This document shows, in pieces, positions 33,407-40,863 of a stretch of DNA of 64,000 bases. This stretch comes from Streptomyces sp. NBC_00414 (GTDB lineage: Bacteria > Actinomycetota > Actinomycetes > Streptomycetales > Streptomycetaceae). The notes beneath the pieces were generated by a model that worked only from the letters and a program-made list of their open reading frames with translations, did not search any database and was not told the origin of the DNA. The stretch is taken from contig NZ_CP107935.1 of the NCBI RefSeq assembly GCF_036038375.1, positions 9,920,001-9,984,000 on the forward strand, read 5' to 3'. Made by a program: the position numbers and the translations under genes. Numbering within the stretch: position 1 is the first letter of the stretch; each line of letters starts with the position of its first letter.

Positions 33407-33880
33407 ATGGGCGCCAGTGGGTGGGACTACGTCACCAGGTTCGACGGGGACGTCAAGGCAGCTTTGGCGACTTTGCAGGCCAGTGTGTTTCAGGAGGAGT
33501 ACGGCGACGGTGCAAGCTACCGCAGCCTCCAAGATCTCTACGAGGACGAGGAGTTCATGGGGACAGAGGGGACGCATACGATCCTCGACATCGACAGGAT
33601 CGTTGCCACAGATGACCCGCCGGTTCAGTCTCGGGCTTCTGATTACGGCACCCTGCGCCCTCTGGCACTCAGCCGGGTGATTCACTACTTCGCTACCGAC
33701 CGCCCCACGGTCGAGCAGTACGAGGGACTCGTCGCCGCTGCCAACGAGGCTGCGGGCCACGAGGAGCATCTGGGGAGCCTGCTCGGCGAGTGCCGGATGG
33801 GGTGGACCGGCTATTACGTCGTCCTCTACTCCGATGGCAGGCCCACCCACCTGGGTATCTTCGGCTTCTCGGGCGATTAG
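33407..33880 (+). CDS. Conserved actinobacterial protein of unknown function
   Basis: 157 residues, acidic, with no signal peptide or membrane segment. Recognisable conserved stretches are MGASGWDYVTRFDGDVKAAL, EEFMGTEGTHTILDIDRIV and GWTGYYVVLYSDGRPTHLGIFGFSGD. I know it only as a Streptomyces family without assigned function. ATG 33407 has GGGAGGG upstream. It lies directly before the IS remnant, and its stop at 33880 is about 50 bases from the transposase start. Confidence 0.75.
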   Translation: MGASGWDYVTRFDGDVKAALATLQASVFQEEYGDGASYRSLQDLYEDEEFMGTEGTHTILDIDRIVATDDPPVQSRASDYGTLRPLALSRVIHYFATDRPTVEQYEGLVAAANEAAGHEEHLGSLLGECRMGWTGYYVVLYSDGRPTHLGIFGFSGD

Positions 33881-33933
33881 AGCTCGCCGGGGCGAGGACG
33901 TGACAGCATCGTGTTCGGGTCGTTGATGGGGAC

Positions 33934-34649
33934 ATGGGGCGGGGCGATCTCAGCGACGCGGAGTGAGAACGGCTGTGGCCGTTCCCGCCGGTCAGCAATA
34001 GGCGCTGTGGCCGGTGGCGGGATCACCGGCAGGTGATCGACGGCATTCTGCACCGGGTGCGGACCGGGGTGCAGTGGCGTGATCTGCCGGAACGGTTCGG
34101 GCCGTGGAAGACGGTCTATGAACGGCACCTGCTGCGGTCGGGGGACGGAACGTGGGAGCGTCTGCTGCGGTATGTCCAGGCCGCGGCCGATGCCGCGGGT
34201 GAGGTCGACTGGGACATCTCGGTGGACTCCACCGTCGTCCGTGCGCATCAGCATGCGGCTGGCGCTCGCACTGACCCACCGCCGGTCCCGGCGTCAAAGG
34301 GTGCGGCACTCGCAGAACACCAGGATGCAACCGCATGGCAAAGTCTTCACGCCCGCCTGGCGGAGGTGGTGCGGGAAGTGAGGGCCTGGGCCGCTCGCGG
34401 GGCGGGTTCACCAGCAAGATCCACCTGAGTGCGGACGGCCGCTGCCGCCCGCTGTCCCTGATTATCACACCGGGGCAGCGGGCGGACCGCACCCAGTTCG
34501 ATCAGGTGCTGGAGAGGATCCGCGTCCCCAGGCTCGGAGCGGGCAGACCTCGCAAGAAGCCTGACAGCCTCGCAGTGGACAAGGCCTACAGCAACGGACC
34601 CATCCGCGAATACCTGCGGCGGGGCATCCGGCACACGCGGCACCTGTGA
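33934..34649 (+). pseudogene. Decayed IS5-family transposase
   Basis: The frame from ATG 33934 (GRGDLSDAE) hits a TGA at 33964 exactly where the family has Trp (DAEW-ERL). It then continues in frame with RWRDHRQVIDGILHRVRTGVQWRDLPERFGPW and DWDISVDSTVVRAHQH (first catalytic Asp). Around 34330 it shifts frame to GLGRSRGGFTSKIHLSADG, then DKAYSN (second Asp). It ends at RRGIRHTRHL (34649), before the catalytic Glu. The element is dead: nonsense, frameshift and 3' truncation. Terminal inverted repeats were not found. Confidence 0.88.
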
Positions 34650-34697
34650 GGGAATCGGCCGACACCTCCGAGGCGGGCAGCCTCCCGTCCCGTCCGC

Positions 34698-35558
34698 CTA
34701 CTTGTCGGCGCGGGACACGAGCAGCGGCTGGAAGAAGCCGGTCTCCTGCGGCATCCGCCACCTTGCGTCGACGAATCCGGCTTCGGCCGCGAGGTCGGCC
34801 AACTGGTCCCGGCCGAGTGCCCAGTAGGTGGTCCGGCGGACCCGGACGCGCCATTCTCCGCCTGCCGGGAGGAGCTGGAAGTGCTCCAAGTCGTAGTGTT
34901 CGCCGTCGTCATGCCAATGCCAGAGCTGGAAGGTGACGGTTCGTTCCTCGCGGTCGGTGCCGTCAGCGCCGTCGGTGTGGTCGGCGTGGTCGCTGGCTTG
35001 GTGGACCTGCGGAGGCGTTGAAGCCGGGCGGTCGCGCAGCAGGTCGTCGTACGGGCGTGTGCTGACCAGCAGGAGCCCGGCGGGGCGCAGTACGCGGCGC
35101 ATCTCGGCCAGGGCGGCGCGCACATCCTGCGCAGTCAGCAGGTGAGGCAGCGAGTTGTCCGCGCAGACGACGGCATCGAACCGGGCGTCAGGAAACGGGA
35201 GGCGTCGCATGTCGGCGACGGCCGTGCGCAGGTTCGGACCCAGGTTCAGACGGGCGGCTTCGCGAGCGGCCCGGGCGGTGGCGCGGGGACTGATGTCGGT
35301 CCCGGTGACATGGTGCCCGCGTAGCGCCAAGCCGATGGCCTGCGTCCCGATGCCGCAGGAACAGTCGAGCACCGCCGCGCGGTCCTGGCCGATCAGGGTG
35401 TCGAGGGCGGCCCCCTGCCGACGGAGGCTCGCGTCCCAGTCCCCGTAGATCAGGTGGTAGTCGTCCGCCAGGCCGTCGTAGAAGCGCTCCACCGAGGTCT
35501 CGGACATGACCCGAAAATACCGCGCCTGGTTCCGCTGGTCGCCGGTGCCTTCCGTCAT
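34698..35558 (-). CDS. Class I SAM-dependent methyltransferase
   Basis: 286 residues. Motif I is VLDCSCGIGTQAIGLALRG; motif II is VTGTDISPRA; then RLPFPDARFDAVVCADNSLPHL. The YDGLADDYHLIYGDWDASLRRQG start is characteristic of a group related to glycine/sarcosine N-methyltransferase-like enzymes. The substrate is unknown. The ATG at 35558 overlaps the stop of the STAS gene by four bases (ATGA), arguing for coupled translation; ATG 35507 is the alternative. Pairing with an anti-sigma antagonist is unusual. Confidence 0.88.
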   Translation of the reverse strand: MTEGTGDQRNQARYFRVMSETSVERFYDGLADDYHLIYGDWDASLRRQGAALDTLIGQDRAAVLDCSCGIGTQAIGLALRGHHVTGTDISPRATARAAREAARLNLGPNLRTAVADMRRLPFPDARFDAVVCADNSLPHLLTAQDVRAALAEMRRVLRPAGLLLVSTRPYDDLLRDRPASTPPQVHQASDHADHTDGADGTDREERTVTFQLWHWHDDGEHYDLEHFQLLPAGGEWRVRVRRTTYWALGRDQLADLAAEAGFVDARWRMPQETGFFQPLLVSRADK

Positions 35559-35920
35559 TCCGTATCGAGGGTGGATGAAAGAGGGATGTGGTCCAGCGAG
35601 GTGAGGCGCAGCAGGTACCGGAGGCGAGGCTGGTCGCTGACCAGACGGAAGCTGCCGCGGCGGTCGCGGGCACGGCGGTGGGCGCGGTGCAGGAGGTGCA
35701 GGCCACTGGAGTCCATGAAGATCACCGGCCGGAGGTCGACAATGACGTGCGGTAACGGTCGCCCGGTCGCGGTGTCGAGGTCGACGGTGATCTCGCCGAC
35801 GGTGAAGACGTCGATCTCCCCGTGGAGTTCGACCACCGTGGCCTCGCCGAGGGGGAAGCTGTGAGCATGGGCGCTGGGCGGGTCCGTTTCGGGCAGAGAG
35901 TCAGAATTGGGCAGCGGCAT
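35555..35920 (-). CDS. STAS-domain anti-sigma factor antagonist
   Basis: 121 residues with a STAS fold at about 15-110: TVVELHGEIDVFTVGEI, then VIVDLRPVIFMDSSGLHLLHRAHRRA, where the DSSGL serine is the canonical phosphorylation site. It is a more typical member than the one at 7521. ATG 35920 has GAGG five bases upstream, favoured over a longer GTG frame to 36010. It is followed by an overlapping methyltransferase gene. No anti-sigma kinase is adjacent. Confidence 0.88.
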   Translation of the reverse strand: MPLPNSDSLPETDPPSAHAHSFPLGEATVVELHGEIDVFTVGEITVDLDTATGRPLPHVIVDLRPVIFMDSSGLHLLHRAHRRARDRRGSFRLVSDQPRLRYLLRLTSLDHIPLSSTLDTE

Positions 35921-36148
35921 GAGGGCCTCATCATGAACGTCGTCCGGGGGCCTCCGCGCACTGCTGAACGGCGATGCGAAGGCCGCACTGATCGATTGCT
36001 GCAGGCTCACGGGGTCCAGGTCGCCTCACCTTGCACGGTAGGGCGCGGCGAGCACGCAGAAACGATATGCCTGTCCACCACGTCACCCGATCGAATGAAT
36101 AGAGGCCAAGTAGCTTGCGACGAGCCTGCGGTCTCTCGTCCATGAGCC

Positions 36149-36178
36149 GGGATCGGGATCGGGATCGGGATCGGGATC
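36149..36178. repeat. Hexamer tandem repeat (GGGATC x5)
   Basis: Five exact copies of GGGATC, then degenerate copies to about 36190. It lies in the 358-base divergent region (35921-36278) between the STAS gene and the ECF sigma gene. Further right, GGAAC (36213-36217) and CGTC (36231-36234) resemble an ECF promoter, but the 13-base spacing is short. No gene is seen in this gap. Confidence 0.85.
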
Positions 36179-36278
36179 GGCATCGGCAGCGGGAGTCCGC
36201 AGAAGAAACTCCGGAACGGCAGACATAGATCGTCCAGGGTCCACGCGTCCTTGTCAGCGTTAGGGAAGGGGAGGGCCT

Positions 36279-36830
36279 ATGGACCCGCAGGACCACGAGA
36301 GATTCCGGGACTACGTCGAAAGCCGGTGGAGCGCTCTGCTGCGCCTGGCGAACCTGCTCACCGGTGGCGACCGGCACGAGGCCGAGGACCTGGTGCAGAT
36401 CGCTCTGATGAAGGCGCTCGCCCGCTGGCGGCACATCGAGGACCCGGAAGCGTACGTGCGCAAGGTCATGTACCGGCACCAGATCAGCCGCTGGCGACTG
36501 CGTCGCCCGCACCGCGAGCCGACGTTCGCCGTGCCGCCGGCGGATCTCGGCGTCGCCGACGGCACGTCCGCCGCCGACCTGCGGATCACCGTGGGCAAGG
36601 CGCTGGCCCAGCTGACCCCGCGGCAGCGCACGATGCTGGTGCTGCGCTATTTCGAGGACCTGTCCGAGACAGAGGTGGCGGCCGCCCTGGGCTGCTCGGT
36701 GGGCACGGTACGCAGTACCACCCACCGGTCATTGGCCCGGCTGCGCCGTCTCGCGCCGGAGCTGGATGCCCCGGCCCGCACCGCAGCCACCGCCCCGAGC
36801 AGCAGCCTGCCGAAGGGAGCCCACACATGA
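36279..36830 (+). CDS. SigE-family ECF RNA polymerase sigma factor
   Basis: 183 residues. Region 2 is at about 10-80 (LLRLANLLTGGDRHEAEDLVQIALMKALARW), and region 4 at about 105-160 (LAQLTPRQRTMLVLRYFEDLSETEVAAALGCSVGTVRSTTHRSLARLR). This matches the large actinobacterial SigE family (SigE-like 70 kDa-type small sigma). The ATG has GGGGAGG upstream. Its stop overlaps the next gene's ATG, whose membrane-anchored propeller product is a candidate regulator. Confidence 0.93.
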   Translation: MDPQDHERFRDYVESRWSALLRLANLLTGGDRHEAEDLVQIALMKALARWRHIEDPEAYVRKVMYRHQISRWRLRRPHREPTFAVPPADLGVADGTSAADLRITVGKALAQLTPRQRTMLVLRYFEDLSETEVAAALGCSVGTVRSTTHRSLARLRRLAPELDAPARTAATAPSSSLPKGAHT

Positions 36831-38197
36831 ACGGCGACCAGCTCGACCGCACGATCCGGGACGTCCTGCACGAGTGGACCCCGGACAACCCCAGCCCTCC
36901 GGCGGGCGTCGCCGACCTCATCGTGCGCCGCCATCGGCGGCGTAACTTCGCGCGGGCCGCGGGGGCGGTCCTCGGCGTCGCCGGGATCACCTTCGGCGCG
37001 GTCCTCGTCACCGGCGCGGGCGGTGACGACGGAGCGCAACCGCCGGCCACGCGGGTCAGCGAGGAGAGCAAGCTGCTCTGGCAGACGACGCTGCCCGGAA
37101 AGTCCTGGGACGCCTGCACCACGGCCCCTGGTGCCGTCTACTGCCGGGGGGCGGAGTACGACGGAATCGGTGTGGACGCCCGGACCGGAAAGGTCGGGTG
37201 GCGGCAAGAGGCCCAGGACGTCGACAGCGGCCGCTCTCCGGCGGGATCACTGCCCGGTGTGCGCGACGGCGTGCTCTACACCTACGCCGATCACGCGCCG
37301 GGGGCTTCCAGCGCCGGTACCGATCTCGTCGCCCTCGACATCGACAGCCAACAGGTGCTGTGGAAGCACAAGTTGGCGGACGACAGCCGCAACCGGTCCT
37401 CCGCCGTGCTGTTCGACGGCGGGATCCTCACCAACTCTCCGACCTTCAAGAGTGTGGCCGCGCTGGACGACAGGACGGGCGAGCCGCTGTGGACGTACTC
37501 ATGGAAGAAGGCCGACTGCGACCGGGTCGCCATTGACGGCGTCCCTTACCTGATGTGCTCGCCGGACAGCGACAAGGCCCCACAGCGCAGCACCGTCATC
37601 CGGCTGGACCCGGAGACCGGCAAGCCGAGTACGGTCGCGACCGTCGAGGGCCCGACCGCCTACATCGGTACGGATGAGGACGCCGTGCTGCTGGGTGGTA
37701 TGGCCGGTGGGCAGAAGTTCTTCGGTGACCCGGGGCCCGCCACCCTGACGCGCGTCGACCTCCGCTCGGGCAAGGTGACGCAGCATCGAGCCGACGGCCT
37801 GCCGATGGGCCCGGTCGCGGACGGCATCGTCCTGGTGCCCGGCAGGAACGGCACCGTCGTGGCGTACTCCGCCGACGACGGACGGCGGCTCTGGTCCCGC
37901 GAACTGGGGCTGAAACTCCGCAAGGAATCGCGTGATCCCACGATGCGGGAACTGCCCTCGACCGCCGCGGTGGACCTCGACAGCCGGGTGGCGTACTACC
38001 TCGATCCGTCCGGGCAGTTGGTGGGTCTCGACCTCGACAGCGGCGCGGTGCGCTGGCGCGGTCGAGTGGAGGTGCCCAAGAGCCCGGTGGAAGGCGGGAT
38101 CGCTCCCGAGCTGATGCTCTACGAACGGGGGCTCATCGGCCAGGTCGGCGGCGAGTTGTTCCGGATCGAGCCGGAACTGCCCGAGGCGGGTTCGTAA
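36827..38197 (+). CDS. Membrane-anchored PQQ-like beta-propeller protein, putative anti-sigma partner
   Basis: 456 residues. A 48-residue cytoplasmic head (MNGDQLDRTIRDVLHEWTPD) is followed by one membrane helix at about 50-70. An extracytoplasmic eight-bladed PQQ-like propeller comes next, with repeats such as VALDIDSQQVLWKHKLA, AALDDRTGEPLWTYSW, VAYSADDGRRLWSREL and VGLDLDSGAVRWRGRV. The ATGA overlap with the ECF gene and the head-TM-sensor layout suggest a transmembrane anti-sigma factor. The head lacks a recognisable zinc anti-sigma motif, so this is inference. Confidence 0.82.
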   Translation: MNGDQLDRTIRDVLHEWTPDNPSPPAGVADLIVRRHRRRNFARAAGAVLGVAGITFGAVLVTGAGGDDGAQPPATRVSEESKLLWQTTLPGKSWDACTTAPGAVYCRGAEYDGIGVDARTGKVGWRQEAQDVDSGRSPAGSLPGVRDGVLYTYADHAPGASSAGTDLVALDIDSQQVLWKHKLADDSRNRSSAVLFDGGILTNSPTFKSVAALDDRTGEPLWTYSWKKADCDRVAIDGVPYLMCSPDSDKAPQRSTVIRLDPETGKPSTVATVEGPTAYIGTDEDAVLLGGMAGGQKFFGDPGPATLTRVDLRSGKVTQHRADGLPMGPVADGIVLVPGRNGTVVAYSADDGRRLWSRELGLKLRKESRDPTMRELPSTAAVDLDSRVAYYLDPSGQLVGLDLDSGAVRWRGRVEVPKSPVEGGIAPELMLYERGLIGQVGGELFRIEPELPEAGS

Positions 38198-38232
38198 CCG
38201 GATCGCGATGCTGAGGAGGCGGCGGAGGAGGC

Positions 38233-38266
38233 GTGTGGGCCCGGCGGGGGAACCCGGGTCCCACAC
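38233..38266 (+). terminator. Terminator hairpin after the propeller gene
   Basis: GTGTGGGCCCGG (38233-38244) pairs with CCGGGTCCCACAC (38254-38266) with one bulged T, 36 bases after the stop. The rest of the 338-base gap to 38536 shows no gene. Confidence 0.65.
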
Positions 38267-38535
38267 GGCCGCGTTGTGCGGCCAGGAGCCCCGACCTCGT
38301 CGGCATGGACACGGCTTTCCGGCCCGGCCCACGGGCTGGGTGAACTGGCCCTGGTGATCCGGTTGTTGCCGCGACCGCTCCTCGGCATGATGGATGCCGC
38401 ATGCAGTGGAACGACGCCGGCCGTCGCCTCTCCGTGAGGGGCCCGGTCGGAATTCATGTCGCGATATAGCGCTAGTCTTCTCTTCGCGTCGCTGCCCGCG
38501 TCGCGCGGAGACGTTCGACAGGACCAGGGGGAAGC

Positions 38536-39201
38536 ATGCCGGGAGAGATTTCACCCACCGGGAAGCTCCCGGGCCGCTCGGACCCCGGCTCGTCGCCCGA
38601 TCTGCGTGCCTCTCATGCGGACCGGGACCGGGTGGTGGATGTACTGCGTATCGCGGCGGGGGACGGCCTGCTGACCGCGGACGAGTTGGACGAGCGCCTG
38701 GAAGTTGCCCTGTCCGCACGGACTTTGAGCGAACTGACCACGCTCACCGCCGACCTGCCGCCCGTGACGGCCACGGTCGGCGGGACCGGGGCAGAAGCCA
38801 AGGACATGGTGCGGATCGAGCAGACCTTCAGCGGTGCGGTCGAGCGCGTGGGGCGCTGGGTGGTGCCGCGGAGGATGGAACTCGCGGTGACGTTCTGCGA
38901 GGTGACGCTCGACTTCACCGACGCAGTGATCACGCACGACACCTTGCGGATCGACGTCGGCATGACGGGGAAGACCCTGACGCTGGTCACGAAGCCGGGC
39001 GTCGTGGTCGATACGGATGGACTGCAGCTGGTGCACAGCAGGCTCAAGTACCGTCACGCCCCGGCGAGTCCTGACACGCCGGTCATCCTGCGAGTGGAGC
39101 TGGTCGGCCAGAAGGCCCACGGCCGCGTGGTGGTGCGACCTTCGCGTCGGACGTTCGGTCAGTGGCTGCTGCGACGCAGGCCCACGTCCCTTGCCCGGTA
39201 G
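38536..39201 (+). CDS. DUF1707 domain protein
   Basis: 221 residues. The SHOCT-like DUF1707 domain lies at about 26-78 (DLRASHADRDRVVDVLRIAAGDGLLTADELDERLEVALSARTLSEL), with the usual bend between helices. The rest is a beta-rich region (about 100-190: VVPRRMELAVTFCEVTLDFTDA) similar to cell-wall-active-antibiotic-response C-terminal domains. There is no membrane segment. Start ATG 38536 has GGGGAAG upstream. The stop codon lies at the base of the terminator hairpin at 39200-39234. Function unknown. Confidence 0.85.
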   Translation: MPGEISPTGKLPGRSDPGSSPDLRASHADRDRVVDVLRIAAGDGLLTADELDERLEVALSARTLSELTTLTADLPPVTATVGGTGAEAKDMVRIEQTFSGAVERVGRWVVPRRMELAVTFCEVTLDFTDAVITHDTLRIDVGMTGKTLTLVTKPGVVVDTDGLQLVHSRLKYRHAPASPDTPVILRVELVGQKAHGRVVVRPSRRTFGQWLLRRRPTSLAR

Positions 39202-39234
39202 AGCTACTGTCCCGTAGGTCTGGACAGTAGCTCT
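39200..39234 (+). terminator. Strong terminator hairpin at the stop codon
   Basis: Perfect 13-base arms (39200-39212 and 39222-39234; AGAGCTACTGTCC and its complement) around a 9-base loop, starting in the stop codon of the DUF1707 gene. Confidence 0.8.
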
Positions 39235-39277
39235 GCGGTATCGATCTCTGCGGTATGGAGCTCTATGGTGTCGCAGC

Positions 39278-40105
39278 GTGACTGTTTTGATCATCGGCGG
39301 TAGCGGCTTCCTGGGTGCCGAGCTGATCCGGCAGGTGACGGCAGCCGGACGACCGGCGGTCGCGACCTATGCGACCTGCCCCGGCAGCTCCACCCAAGTC
39401 GGGTGGCGGCACCTCGACCTGCGAGACCCCGAGCGTGCGGACGCGATCCTGGCCGACGCCGGCGCCCATCTGGTCGTCAACGCGTCGAGCGGACAGGCGG
39501 ACTGGGCGGTTACGGCCCAGGGTCCGATCCGCCTCGCGATGGCGGCAGCGAGGCACGGCAGCCGCCTCGTTCATGTCTCCAGCGACGCGGTCTTCTCCGG
39601 AGCGCGTGTCCACTACGACGAGTCCTGCCTCCCGGACCCCGTCACCCCGTACGGAGCGGCCAAGGCGGCAGCGGAGACCGGGGTCCTGCTCGTGCATCCG
39701 CAGGCCGTCGTGGCCCGCACCTCACTGATCATCGGCGATGGGCGGTCCGGTCATGAACGCGCTGTGCACGAACTCGCCGCAGGCACCCGCGACGGCTGTC
39801 TGTTCTCCGACGACATCCGCTGCCCGGTGCATGTCTCCGACCTGGCCGCGGCCATCCTGGAACTGGCTTCGTACGACGTTCACGGCGTCCACCATCTGGC
39901 CGGAGCGGACGCCCTGAGCCGTCACGGACTCGGCACTCTCATCGCCGGACGTGACGGCATCGACGCGTCCCGGCTGCCCACGGGCCTGCGCGCCGACAGT
40001 GGGCTTCCAGGCGCCATCGACGTCCGACTCGACAGCCGAGCCACTCAGCGAAAACTGCGCACCACGCTTCGAGGTGCCCGCCGGTTTCTCGCGGCGTCGA
40101 CGTGA
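39278..40105 (+). CDS. RmlD-like NAD(P)-dependent reductase (extended SDR)
   Basis: 275 residues. The Rossmann motif is IIGGSGFLGAELI; then RLVHVSSDAVFSGARVHYDESCLPDPVTPYGAAKAAAETGVL, with the SSDxVF, E-P and YGAAK features of dTDP-4-dehydrorhamnose reductase-like proteins. There is no rhamnose pathway around it, so it is probably a stand-alone sugar-nucleotide or carbonyl reductase. It starts at GTG 39278 without a clear ribosome site, so it may be leaderless. Confidence 0.87.
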   Translation: MTVLIIGGSGFLGAELIRQVTAAGRPAVATYATCPGSSTQVGWRHLDLRDPERADAILADAGAHLVVNASSGQADWAVTAQGPIRLAMAAARHGSRLVHVSSDAVFSGARVHYDESCLPDPVTPYGAAKAAAETGVLLVHPQAVVARTSLIIGDGRSGHERAVHELAAGTRDGCLFSDDIRCPVHVSDLAAAILELASYDVHGVHHLAGADALSRHGLGTLIAGRDGIDASRLPTGLRADSGLPGAIDVRLDSRATQRKLRTTLRGARRFLAAST

Positions 40106-40470
40106 CCCCGGGCTCTCGGAGCGCCGGGATGCGCGAGACCCCGTGCTGGTGAGAGCGGCTCAGCACTTCGGCGGGCGCCCGTCCCGGCCAGGGGCCATGA
40201 TCGGCGGCATCCGCGCCGCGTCTGGCAGCACACACGCACGCGGCCGGCAGGCAAATCGTGCGATGCGGTCAAACCGCGCGACGCGGTTCGGATCATGGCT
40301 GTTGCTCTCTGGTGGTGGGCGGTTTCTCCGTGTAGCGTCATCGTCAGATGTCGTGGTTCGCAGTACCTGCCCGCGCTCCGGTGCGGGCATTTTGCTGTGC
40401 AGTGCAGGACCAGGGCGATCACCTCCGGGCTCGTGTTGTGCGGGTCCGATATCGACTGGAAGGCACGAGC
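40106..40470 (+). other. 365-base upstream region/leader of the cold-shock gene
   Basis: No gene is supported here. The last 150 bases are probably a long 5' untranslated leader, as is usual for cold-shock genes, with a terminator-like hairpin at 40368-40393 well before the ATG at 40471. Confidence 0.5.
40368..40393 (+). terminator. Terminator-like hairpin with T-run in the cold-shock leader
   Basis: TGCCCGC (40368-40374) and GCGGGCA (40383-40389) form a stem around an 8-base loop, followed by TTTT (40390-40393). It lies 78 bases upstream of the cold-shock ATG. A T-run after a stem is rare in Streptomyces and suggests attenuation or an RNA thermosensor element (inference). Confidence 0.55.
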
Positions 40471-40674
40471 ATGGCCAAGGGAACTGTCAAGTGGTTCAAC
40501 GCCGAAAAGGGCTTCGGCTTCATCGAGCAGGAGGGTGGCGGGCCGGACGTGTTCGCGCACTACTCCAACATCAACGCCTCCGGCTTCCGTGAGCTGCAGG
40601 AGGGCCAGGTCGTGAACTTCGACGTCACGCAGGGCCAGAAGGGCCCGCAGGCGGAGAACATCACGCCCGCCTGA
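40471..40674 (+). CDS. CspA-family cold-shock protein
   Basis: 67 residues, the full length of the family. RNP1 is KGFGFIE (13-19) and RNP2 is DVFAH (26-30), with W8 in TVKWFN. It binds single-stranded RNA and acts as an RNA chaperone. The weaker AAGG site is 8 bases before the ATG. It is followed by a strong terminator and preceded by a hairpin-bearing leader. Confidence 0.97.
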   Translation: MAKGTVKWFNAEKGFGFIEQEGGGPDVFAHYSNINASGFRELQEGQVVNFDVTQGQKGPQAENITPA

Positions 40675-40690
40675 CGTTCTCGTCGGACAG

Positions 40691-40725
40691 CGTGGGGCCC
40701 CGGAACCATGTTCCGGGGCCCCACG
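40691..40725. terminator. Strong terminator after the cold-shock gene
   Basis: Perfect 15-base arms CGTGGGGCCCCGGAA (40691-40705) and the complement (40711-40725), with a CCATG loop, 16 bases after the stop. Confidence 0.88.
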
Positions 40726-40863
40726 CGTCCCATGAGGTGAGCGCCCCGCGTGCCGGGTGGGCGCTCGAACCGCACCGGGTTACGGGGCGAGGGCGTGTCA
40801 CCCTGCTGCCCCGTTCCGCTTCTCTGCCTGGGGCTGCGCCTGTGATCGAAGGTGTGCCTGTGC

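Noticed and set aside
36213..36234. ECF-type autoregulated promoter (GGAAC...CGTC)
   Set aside because: The 13-base spacing is shorter than the usual 15-17, so it was not listed as a feature.
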